Assembly (NCBI GenBank): GCA_018398765.1
Contig: JAHBMJ010003524.1
Location: 1-64,000, forward strand
DNA from: Chromera velia
Taxonomy: Eukaryota; Sar; Chromeraceae
Length of the DNA: 64,000 bases
Direction: 5' to 3'
A program made the translations under genes and the position numbers. A model generated the notes under the pieces. It ran no database searches and was not told where the DNA came from. It was given only the letters and a program-made list of their open reading frames with translations. The first letter of the stretch is position 1, and every line of letters begins with the position of its first letter. Shown here piece after piece: positions 12,247 through 24,200 of this stretch.

Positions 12247-15200
12247 GAGGGTATTAACGTATGTGTGTGCCAATGCCAATATGTATGCATGTATTTGAGC
12301 CGCAGGCATTCTTTCGATCGTTTGCACAGTCTCCGGTCAGTGGCATGACTGCTCATCTTCATGCGTCTCCGTGAATCTAAAAGCCGCCTTTTCGAGATTC
12401 AAATATCGCGTGTTTCCGTGAGTCTCGACAGCTTCTTTTTTTTTTTTTTCCACGTACGTCTCATTCCATGTATGACTACCCCTCTCTTTCTTCCGGTACT
12501 TTTCCCTCTCCCTTTCGAACACTTGGTTTTTCTGCCCCCCTGCCTTCTCTGCAATTTCCGACGTGGTTGTGTTGCTTCCGTGAATCAACAGTCCGTCTCT
12601 CAGCATAAATTCCCTCCGAAGTCTACAGCGGAAGGACAAATCAGAATAGTTCTATTCAGGAGCGTGGCGTAGCCTTGGTGCTCTTACACGGTTGTGTTGT
12701 TCTCATGCATGTGCAGGCATTCTACCGGGAGTTTGCGATCTCGTCGGTCAGCTCTTGACGCTTAATTCCTCCTCGATGGATGGATGCGTGTCTGGGCTCT
12801 CCCCGCAATGTCGCAATTCAAAGAGAATGTCAACTGTGTGAACACATCGATCAGCACATCAGACACTGTCTGTGGCTGAGAGAGAGACCTTGCTGCCTGT
12901 GATCATTTCCCTTTTCCCTACGCTCGCACTTTTGCGCAAACGCAAGCCATCTGACAGGCAGTTTGTATGCAAGCAAGAACGACCATGGAAGCCCAACGGT
13001 TGGCAGAGCAAATAATGCGGGTATCGCTCGACAGTGTCTGCATATGCGGGTGTTGCTTGACATATTCTGTATACTCTGTTGTTCTCTCTGTGCTGCAGTC
13101 CTTTGCAGACGAATTTGAAGTCGGCCGATTCTGTCCGGTCAGTCAGTCACTTGGCTTTCAGATCTCTTTACCGAAATTCAATTGGCCGCTCTTTCTTTCG
13201 ACGTTCCCTTGAGTGGAATCTTGTCTATTGCTCCTGTGCGCGTTTTGTGACTTTTCTTCACAAGCAAGGACCGCAGCAACGTCTCGGTCACATTAACTCC
13301 AATACTTGACACACCTTGTTTTGCTTCAGGAAGATAGGGACGGCGACAGTGTGCCTGACGAACTCGATAATTGCCCCGACACCCCGAACCGTGGACAGGA
13401 GGACCTTCGAGATGGAGACGGCATCGGTCTGTTGCTGTTGGAGCGGGCATTGGCGTTTGTCATTGATTTCTGAATCTGCACTCTTATTCCTGCATGGCCC
13501 CATTCTCTTCTCACAACATCCTTCCAAGCTGTCGCTGCCTCTACTTGGATACAATCTCAGATGCGTTGGAACTGTTTTCCCGTTAATTCTCGCCCAGCCA
13601 TTTTGTTTTTGAAACTTTCTTCATTCTTGGTGGTCCGCTATTGGCCCGTACTGTTCTTGTGTCACTGAGTGCTCTCTTTATCGCCCAGCTCGTTCCGCAT
13701 CTGACGCTTCCCGTTTGTCGGTGCTTCCGTCGTCGTAAGCTACCTAAAAAAACAACTGCATGGCGCTTTTTCGTTGCGGTCGCCATTTCAGCTATCGCTC
13801 TGCAAACCATTCTTGAGTACCTCAATGGATCCACTTGAAGGCCTATGCATTCGTATGAAAGAGAATGCGCCAAGTGACATGCATGTGGGAGACAGAATAC
13901 CTGCAGGAGGGTCGACAGTTCTTTTTTTCTTTCTGTCTGCAGGGGATGCTTGCGACAACTGTCCCGACGTGCCAAACGTCAATCAAGCAGACGCCGACGG
14001 GGATGGAATCGGTCGGTCGACTTTGGCTTGGCAAAGCGAGGAGGCACTGTGTTGTCTCCTGCATGGTTGCAAATGTCTCTCGGACTATGGTGTGTTTGTA
14101 TATCTGTCTGTCTGTGTCTGTCTCTCTGTCTGTCTCTGTGTCTGTCTGTCTCTGTCTCTGTCTCTGTGTCTGTGTCTGTGTCTGTGTCTGTGTTTGTCTC
14201 TGTCTCTGTCTCTGTCTCTGTCTCTGTCCCTCTCTATTTGTTGCTGTCTGTCTGTCTGTCTGTCTCTGTCTCTGTCCCTCTCTCTCTATTTGTTGCTGTC
14301 TGTCTGTCTGTCTCTGTCTGTCTCTGTCTCTCTCTCTCTCTCTCTATTTGTTGCTGTCTGTCTGTCTGTCACAACCTGCATATGCATGTACGTATGCGTC
14401 TGCTATCTACCTGTCCGTCTTTCTGTGTGCCCGGGAGTCTGTTTTTTTGACCACTTTGACGATGATATGAGTCTCGCCTTTTTCGGTTTTGACAGCCCCT
14501 CTTGTTTGGCAGAAAAATATGTGCATGTTTGTGTGTGGCAGCGCATCGCCTTTCTGTTACAAACCGCATGTTGTGGCTCTTTGGTGTTTCTTTGTATGCA
14601 GGGGACCTCTGTGATGTCTGTCCAGACCGGTTCAACCCGCTCCAAATAGAGGGAAGCTGCAGAAGTCTTCCCCAAAACGTGAGCCATTCCCTTTTCCCCC
14701 TCGGGACCCGAAAAATGCAACCCACGGGCTGTTCAATCACATGCAAAACTTTCTGCCATTTTTCTTTTCCGCTAAAGACGTTTCCATGGAAGCTAGCGTC
14801 AGGCAAGGATCTTGAAAATCAGATGATGACCTTCCGACATTCGAAATTCACTCCCTACCCGTTTACTATTCACACCTGCTCTGTACGTCTATTTGCAGCT
14901 CTACATGATTTTCGAATTTCCCGAAGAGGCAGCCCTAAGATGGAATGTGAATTCGCCGTCAGAGCCTCCGGTCAAGCACGGGTTGCTGGTCACCCCTTTC
15001 GGAGGCGGTGGATTTCTGAGCCCGTTCAGCCTCACGCTGGATACAGTAATGAAAAAAGTGTACATCTCAATCCTCAACTCCAGATGCGTTGTCAGCCTGC
15101 CCCTCTCCGAGGACGTGACAAACACCACTCGCTCTGAGCCGGTGATTTGCATCCCAAATGATGGCAACCCTGCGGGTCTTGCTGTAGACTCAGTTTCAGA

Positions 15201-18200
15201 GAGGGGGTTTGTGGCTTACGGCCGCGGAGTGGTTTCGTTTCCACTAGATCGCTTCATCTCAGACGCATCTCTCGACGAGTCAGACGACGTCACGTACCTT
15301 TGGACTAGTGGCACTCCCTCCCGACGCATAGAAGTCCAGAGAGACGACAGAGTCTTTGGCACTTTCGCGTCTCTCGCCTTGAATGAGGAAGACAAGATCC
15401 TGTACTTTGGAGTCGTTCAAGGGTTTCCGGGAGGAGTTTGCCAAATCGGTACAGAAACTTTTGACGGCCGACCGTATAGATGTCCTCTCGCACTCGGACA
15501 GTCGAGCCCCGGCGGATTGGCATTGCAAAGTCCTGCTCGCGATTTGGCATTTGACAAAAGGACCAAATTTGTGTATGCGTCCCCCAACGGAGCGGATGTC
15601 CCTGAGCCCAGAGGAATCATCCGTCGTTTCTCGGTGAACAACCCGAGTGTGGTGGAGGTGGTGGTCTCCTACAACCTGTGTCCAGACGGGGTCACTCGGG
15701 CCCAGATTTCCTCCTTGCAGGTCGACAGTCTCGGGGGCATCCTCTATTGGGGTGACGCGGGATGCAACCAGATCCGCTACTTGCGGCTTGCCCGCTTTAA
15801 CGGCACGCCCGTCAGCCTTGGGGACGTGGGGACCGGGGTTGCGTTCGATGGTAACGAGTTTGGTCTCGCAAAGATACGCGACTTCGAGCTGGACTTGGCG
15901 GAAGACAGAGATGACGACCGAATCGTTGATCTTGTCGACAACTGCCCTGACACAGCCAACAGAGACCAGGTCGACACAGATGGAGACGGCATCGGTAAGC
16001 AACGAACTTTTCATTTTGTTCACTTTCGATGCTGTGCCTCAAGCTTTCTTGGGGTCATGAACCACTGTCTCGTCATACAATCTCTCGTGTTCTCGATGGT
16101 GATTTCTTCCCGTGCCTTCATGAACTCTCCGCCAAAATTCGGAGCCGCTTTCAGCTTCTGCATGAGAAGCACTACCATTGCATGCCACTTCTCTCTCTCT
16201 GTCTCTCTCTGTGTTTGCAGGGGATGTCTGTGACAATTGTCCAACGGTCTCCAATCCCCTCCAAGAGAATAACTTCGGAAACGTCAACAACCCGACAGAC
16301 CCGGGAGACGCCTGCGACGACCGTGACGGAGACGGGAGGATTTCCGCGGAGGACAACTGCCCAGATGACCCGAACGCCGATCAGGCAGACAGAGACGGAG
16401 ATGGAATTGGTGGGTCGGATTCCTCAGAGTGGAATATCTGCATGCGTCTCTGCATGGTCGACAAACAATGCTGCATGTTTGTTGTATGCATAAATTTGAA
16501 GTGCTTTGTGCTTGTGCGAAAGTCGCGCCAGACGTTCTTCCATCGGATCCTTTTCAAGTTTGATGTTCACGACAGCGTCTCTCTGTATGTTTTGCATACC
16601 CGTGCATCTCGAGCAGAGGCTCTATCCAACTTGTTGCCTGGCGGCGCTTTTCTGTAGACTTATTCACGGAATTATTGCAGGATTTCTCCCTGTTCTGCAT
16701 TGCGTCTTTCTCTCTTTCCACAACATGCATCTATGGTGTGGCGAAACAAAGAGGGAGTGAATTAAACGATTTGAGTTTCCGGCTCGGATCATTCTGACGC
16801 ATTCTGATCGAGACTCACGTGCAATGCTGCATGGCTGCAGGAGACCTATGTGACTTGTGTCCGGAGCTGGATGCCAACCTCCAAGATCAACTCGACACAG
16901 ATGGAGACGGCATCGGTCAGTATTTATACACTGCGATCGTCGACACATCAGTAAGGTAACCAAATAATCAAATTTGAGATACTTCGTCACGAACTCTTTC
17001 CTTGTGGAGTGTCCATCTCCGTCTTTGTCCATGCACAACTCGAAGTGGTCGATAAAGACATGGACATGACTTTGCATCGGTCGCGTATCCACGCAACATG
17101 TGCCCAACAGAAAGTGGGCCTAGCTTTCTTTAGGGCTCTGGATGAAGTTCATGTTGTGGAACATGTGCAGGGGACGCGTGCGACAACTGTCCGGAAATCC
17201 CCAATCCCGACCAGAACAACACTCGTGGCAACATCACTGACCCGATGGACGAGGGAGATGCATGCGACGACAGTGATGGAGATGGAGTCCCCAACTCTGA
17301 CGACAACTGTCCGGACATTCCGAATCCTGGCCAAGAAAACGCAGACGGCGATGCATTTGGTCAGTCCAAAAGCCATGCATGTGGCTGGTTTGAATGTCCT
17401 TTTGGTTTGGAGTATGAAGGCTTCAATTTGCGGAATGGACCTCAAACTTCTTTTCCTATCTGCATGCATCACCACTTCTGTGCCTTTATTTCTGTCTCTG
17501 TCTCTCCTTTCCATCCTCTCTCTGCCTGCTTGCGGTGGTGCTGGAGTGCGACCAAAATGATAAGATAGTGGACTGTGAGCGTTTCACTGATAGAGTCGCA
17601 CAGACAGTAGGCAAAGGCCAACACCTGCGATTGTACACTTCAAGAAGTCATGTGCTTCCTGTGTATCACCTCATTTTCCCGCGATCTGTTCTGTGCATGC
17701 AGGTGACGCATGCGACACCTGTCCCACTCGCTTCAACCCTCTCCAGACAAAAGGAAACTGCCAGAGTCTTCCCACAAACGTCAGTCAAAGTTGTGGGATC
17801 TGCCGTCTTGTAGCATGCAAAAAATCAAAACAGAGATGACATTCCGTCGCAATCTTCCTCAACATCTGTGGATTATGTGCGACCGAACGGATTTGGTTCG
17901 TTTGCTCATTTGTTCGTTCGCGACTATTACTGTCTGGATGTGAGTGCATGGTGGCAGTCACTTACAGTGCCTGTTCTCTCTTCTTGCCATTGAGGATTGA
18001 GTCTCCCACTGTGCGTTTGCTTTGAACGAAAGCATGACCTGTATTTCTGCAGGTTTTCATCGCTGACTTGTTTCCCGGGAGCTCTGTGCTGAGGTGGAAC
18101 GCGAGCCGGCCGACAGTGGCGCCTTCGAAGCACGGTCTGCTCGCGGACCCGCTCGGAAGGAACCCCGGAGGCGGCAATCCTTTCAGTGTTGCTCTCGACA

Positions 18201-21200
18201 AAAAGAACAACACCCTGTACGTCACTGTCGGCAAATGTGTGCTTCGTCTGTCCGCGTCAGCAGAGGTGACAGAGACAACGATCTATGAAGGGGTTCTTTG
18301 CGTGCCGGACTTCGACGGCAATCCAGTAGGACTCGCTGTGGACCCGCCATCAAGAAGAGGTTTCGTTTCAACAACGAATGAAGTCATCTCCTTCCCTCTC
18401 GACGAGTTTGTTCAGGACTCTTTCGACAGCCCTGATGTGACTTACTTATGGCGGTTGTTTTTCGGATCTTCCCGGTTGAACGATCTCAGACTACAAAGAA
18501 TTCCATTCAACATGGGTGCTAGCGTCACAATCAACAGACGGGACGGCGTCTTGTACTTCGGAACCGGCGATGGCACTGGTGTCTGCCAGATAGGCACAAG
18601 GACAATCGACGGCAGTCCGTTCAGCTGTCCTCTCTCCCCGATGAGCAATGCTGGGAGTTTCGGCAGAGGCCTGGCGTTTGACGAAAGGACAGGGTTCGTC
18701 TATGTGGGCGTCCTGGGACCTTCATTCCCTACAGGAATTATCCGCAGATTCCCGATTGACAACCCGACTGCCGTGGAGGAGGTTATTGTATACGGGCAGT
18801 GTGCGAACGGAAATCTGCAACCCAGAGTCATTGACCTCCAAGTCGACAGCCTGGGCGGCATCCTCTACTGGAGCGACTTGAACTGCAACCAGATACGGTA
18901 CATTCGACTGGCAAGCTTTCAGGGCTCCCCCTTGGGCATTGACGATGCCCAGTCGGAAGTGCTCTTCGACGGAGACCTCTTCGGAGTGACCAGTCTGAAT
19001 GGGTTCGTTATAGACACAGACGATGACCGAGATGATGACCTGATCCCTGATCTGATTGACAACTGTCCCGACACGGCCAGCGACAATCAAGCTGATTCAG
19101 ATGGAGACGGCATCGGTGAGTTCCGCATTGACGCACGCACACATACTGAACGTGCTTCTTCCGTAATGCTGCAGATGTTGAACTGAATAGCATTGAGATG
19201 ATTTGCTGGTGTCTGGCGTTAGAAACCTGTCCGACTGCATGTGTCAATTCGTCTTCTGCATGTAATAAGACCTCCCGTGCATGGATCCTCAACTGCATTT
19301 CGAACGTATGACATTGTGGGTCCCACCCCATACTTTGTGATGTCTTTTTTTTTTTTTTTTGCTGAATGTGTTTCTCTCAATTGGTCCGTGGGCCGTCGTT
19401 TCCCTCTTTTCTTATTCCTAGCTCGGTCTCTTCAGATCATACCAGAACGTGGCTGCATGACACACAGACGTGGCCCCTTTCCAGATCGATTCATCTTCAC
19501 AACATGCCAATCAAAAATACTATCCACTCCGCTGGATGCCTGCAGGTGACGTGTGTGATAACTGTCCGCAGACGGCGAACCCCGATCAGAGCGACATCGA
19601 CTTCGACGGGACAGGTGGGGTCAATTTGAGAGAGTCCGCTATGGGTTGTGCTGCAAACTTCAAGATTATCCAGCAAACATGCAGTCAGGGGGCAAGCCAA
19701 GTGGCAGGAAGCCCGGCCGCGCCAATTCAGATCGAGGACACGATTCCATGCAGATGCATCTCATCCGCCTGGCACCTTTACTTTCTATTTCTGCAGGTGA
19801 TCTGTGTGATAGTGATCGTGACGGAGAAGGATTTCTGAACGAGAATGACAACTGCCCCGACCTCGGCACACTAGATCAAAGGGAGACAGACGGGGATGGC
19901 ATCGGTAGGTGCATGCATGGGATTGTGTCGTAATATAGAAGATTTCATGGTAGCAGGCGGAGGAAAATTTGTCAAAGCTCTAAACGTGGGTTGGTCTCCA
20001 GGCTTCTTCCGAGCGTCGTCAGCGATCTGCGTCTTCCAGGCCTTTGAAAGCGTTCAAACAGTCTTTCTTCTTTTAAACTGTTGTTTTTAAAACCAAGTTC
20101 AGGCATCACTTGATCAGAGAGTCTTGCTTAAGACATGTCCACACTGACTGCATGTCCGTCGAAGCAACGCAATTGCCTATGCATGCAGCCACACTCCCTG
20201 CATGGTCACCTAACTTCGCTTCATCGTCTTTGAATGCAGGAAACGCATGTGATAATTGCCCGAACGAAGTCAATGCCGACCAGGCGGACACGGACCAGGA
20301 CGGAATAGGTACGTCTACAGGCTGCTCGCTCATCTGCACACGGGTCAACGTATTGAAGGCTCAAATTCCTTTCGTGACAAATCCAACCCTGACTCAGACG
20401 GTACTCACATAAACTGCCCAGGTACGTGTGCAGCGTGGAATGGAAAAAGGAGACTGTGGACGCTTGCTTGACACCCCAATGCATTTCCTGCAGGAGACGT
20501 GTGTGACAACTGCCCGGACGTCCCCAATCCCGGACAGGAGAACACTCTCGGGAACACCGCCGACCCGACAGACCCGGGAGACGCGTGTGATCGGGACGGA
20601 GACGGGGTGCTCGACGTGAATGACAACTGCCCCGACGTGGCATCTCTCAATCAGACGGATACAGACGGCGATGGAATCGGTAGGTTTGCTGCACTCGCAA
20701 CACAACGCGACGTGGGGACAGCGTGCTTGACTGTAATGACGAAAATCCCGATACACCGAATCCTGACCAGTCGGACATAGATGGAGATGAAGCAGGAAGG
20801 GCTTCAAGCATCTTGAAAGAAAAGTGTTCATCCGGCGGGTTTGCTGATGCGATCATTTCAAACAGCGCGTACGCAGTCAAGTGAATCTCTTTGAAAGCTC
20901 AAGCGGCTCGTGAGGTCAAAGGAGGTCCGAAATGAAAGCATAGAAAAATCAAACAAACACGCATATTCCTATCATGTTCACATCTCGTCAATCAACTTTC
21001 TGGACTGTCTGCAGGGGACGCATGCGATACGTGCCCCTTTCGGTTCAACCCCATCCAAATCGAAGGGAACTGCCAAAGCCTCCCTGCGAACGTCAGTCAA
21101 GTCAGATGAATGATTGTTCATCAGCGTGCGCTACCGTACATGGACGCTCTCAGTGCACCAGAGCCCTTTCTCAGCATTGTCAAGAAATTTAAACAACCCT

Positions 21201-24200
21201 GAAGCATCATTTGTGTCTCCGAGGTACCTCCGCTTCTCTTCTGCCTCTCTTCCTGGTTCTTTTCACCATAATACTTTGGAAAATCCCCCCCACATTTAGG
21301 TATATAGGCATGATTCCTGCACACGCTTGCAGGTTTACATCTCCACCCAGGATCTGCCACGCCGGTCATTGCTGAGGTGGAACGCCAATCGACCCTCCGA
21401 ATCGCCCGCAAAACACGGCCTTGTCAGTCAGTTTGGAGCTGTGGAGAGCTCGCCTCGCGCTGTCGCCCTTGACAGAGAAAACAAAAATGTGTACGTCGGT
21501 CTCGGGGGGGCTGCCTGCGTGGTGCGTCTTCCCATCTCTGAGGATGTGACAAACACCACCGAGGTCGAGGGCGTGTTGTGTATGACACCTGGTCGTGACG
21601 GAGGGCCCTTACATATCACTATCGACGCTTCCTCGGGTCGCGGTTTTGTCGCGACAGGAAAGGAGGCGATCAGCTTTCCTCTCGACAAGTTCATTCCTGA
21701 CTCCTTCACAAGCCCCGATCTCGTTTATCTGTGGCGTTTTGACACTTCGGGTCCTCGGCTTGTCTCGAGAATCCGAGAGGGTCGGCCACTCATTGACATG
21801 TGGTCGGTTGCCTTCAACAAAGAGGACGGCATTCTGTACTTTGGAATAGGGCAGGGAAACGCTGGAGCGGGTGTCTGCAGGGTGGGCACAGAGACCCTCG
21901 ATGGGTTCCCCTACGACTGTCCCTTTTCACTGGGCAGCTTTGCAAGTCCTGCACGAGGGCTTGCGTACGACCAACAGTCGAGATTCGTGTACGCAGCACC
22001 GGATGGGGGGGCTTCAAATGTACCTTTTCCCACGGGTCTCATTCGCCGCTTTGAAGCCGACACTCCAGGAGTGGTGGAGATCGTAGTCTCCTACGAGACG
22101 TGTCTGGACGGGTTCTCCTTGCCCAGAATTACGCACCTCCAGGTCGACCTCCGCGGCGGCATCCTCTACTGGAGCGACGCGGGGTGTAATCAACTGCTAT
22201 ACCTCTCGCTTGCCCGCTACAACGGCTCCCCCTTAGGGCTTGCAGACAAGGGGGTGGGGGTTCTCTTTGATGGGAAGCCTTTCGGCATCAAAATCTCTTT
22301 TGGTTTCGGAATTGACACAGCGGATGACAGAGACGACGACCTGATCCCTGATGAAGTCGACAACTGCCCGGAAATTCCGAACGGAGACCAATCTGATGCA
22401 GATGGCGACAGCATCGGTCAGTTAGCAGAAATTATGTTTTGCTAGCTCCGATTTCGGACTTGAGCTTTTTTCCCGCTCTTCTGCAACAGTGTCATTAACG
22501 CGAGGTCGTTTTGCCTCAATGCCTCAGTATGACTTCGTCAAAAACTGGGATGGCTTTCTGCGGTTGTTTGCACAGAGAGCAAGGAGCATTTGAGTTATGG
22601 ATGCAGCCGTCTTGTGATACACTTCTCAACGAAGCGCTGGTGTAACTAAGAATGTGTAGCTTTCACACGAGCAACAGAAAACAGAGAACTCATTAGGTAG
22701 ATGCTGCAGAACGCTTGGCACTGAGAGCTATTGATATGATTGCTGTTGGCCTGTGCAGGAGACCTTTGCGACAACTGCCCTGCGACGTCAAACTCAGATC
22801 AAGCGGACATAGACAACGATGGAGCCGGTCGGTTGCTCTCCTCTAATTGACCGCGACATCACTTTAAAATTTCCATGCGTTGATCGATCCTCCGTGTCGT
22901 ATTACAGTCTAAAAGCAACTTGCGGAAAAGACGCGAATACAGTTTTACGTGATCGTCGACTTAATTTCTCTTCGATGTTTGTTTCTGTCTTCAGGTGATG
23001 CGTCGAATTAATTTCTCTTCGATGTTTGTTTCTGTCTCCAGGTGATGCGTCGACTTAATTTCTCTTCGATGTTTGTTTCTGTCTTCAAGTGATGCATCGA
23101 ATTAATTTCTCTTCGATGTTTGTTTCTGTCTCCATGCAGGTGATGCGTGCGACGTCGATCGGGACGGGGACCTGGTGTTGGACGAGATCGACAACTGCCC
23201 CGACGTGCCGAGCGTAGACCAGACAGACACAGATGGGGATGGTCTCGGTAGGCTGCGCAGAACTACCGTGAATCTTACAGAGCGAGATAGAGGAAGGAGA
23301 AAGACGGCACGTATATTTGACGCGTGGGGTGCAGGTTGTTCCGTCCAGTCCGTTCGATGACATTTTGATGTGCACGTTTCAGTGAAACTGCCTTTTCTTG
23401 TTGTTTTGCGTCTTCTCTGCATGCAGGGAATGTGTGTGACAATTGTCCTCTAACCGAGAATCCGGACCAGACCGACACTGACACGGATGGCATAGGTCAG
23501 TCACGCTTTCTCCATTTGAACGTCGCTCGAAGTCACCCCCGCGCTAAGGGGCATTGCCAGCACTCTCAACATTCAGTCGAAGGATTGTTGAGATTTCTCA
23601 CACGCTCTCAACGTCCCTGTATGTCCTGCAGGAGACGTGTGTGACAACTGCCCGGACGTCCCCAATCCCGGACAGGAGAACACTCTCGGGAACACCGCCG
23701 ACCCGACAGACCCGGGAGACGCGTGTGACCGGGACGGAGACGGCTTGCTTAACGAGAATGACAACTGCCCTGACTTTCCGGGTGCCGATCAGGCAGACAG
23801 AGATGGAGATGGATTCGGTTGGTCAGAGACCGCCGGCAGATCGGAGGACCGAACACAGCTGCATGCTGTTGAGTTCGGATGGAGAAGTCTAAATGGGAGT
23901 GTGATTATTTATTTTTCGATTCTTTGTACCAGTCATCATGCGAAATCGGCTTTGCGTCAGGAAATCGCTTGGCTGCTGGTTCTGTCTGGCTGCCTCTCTC
24001 CAAGTCTCTCTTCATTTTCTTTTTCGTCATCGCGCGCACGTATTTTTGGTCTTCTCTGCCGTACGTCTCGACAACTGTGACGAGTCTGTACCTTTCGTTG
24101 TCATACATCCTCGACAGGGACAGCATCCCTCTGAAGCGGCAACAGCGATGCTTTTGAAGCCTCTAAGCATGCAGACAGTTCCAAATTACTTCCTTTGTCT

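Noticed and set aside
12051-12362. Cys/Val and Thr/His repeat open frames
   Set aside because: Pure translation of a (TG)n/(CA)n microsatellite in an intron.
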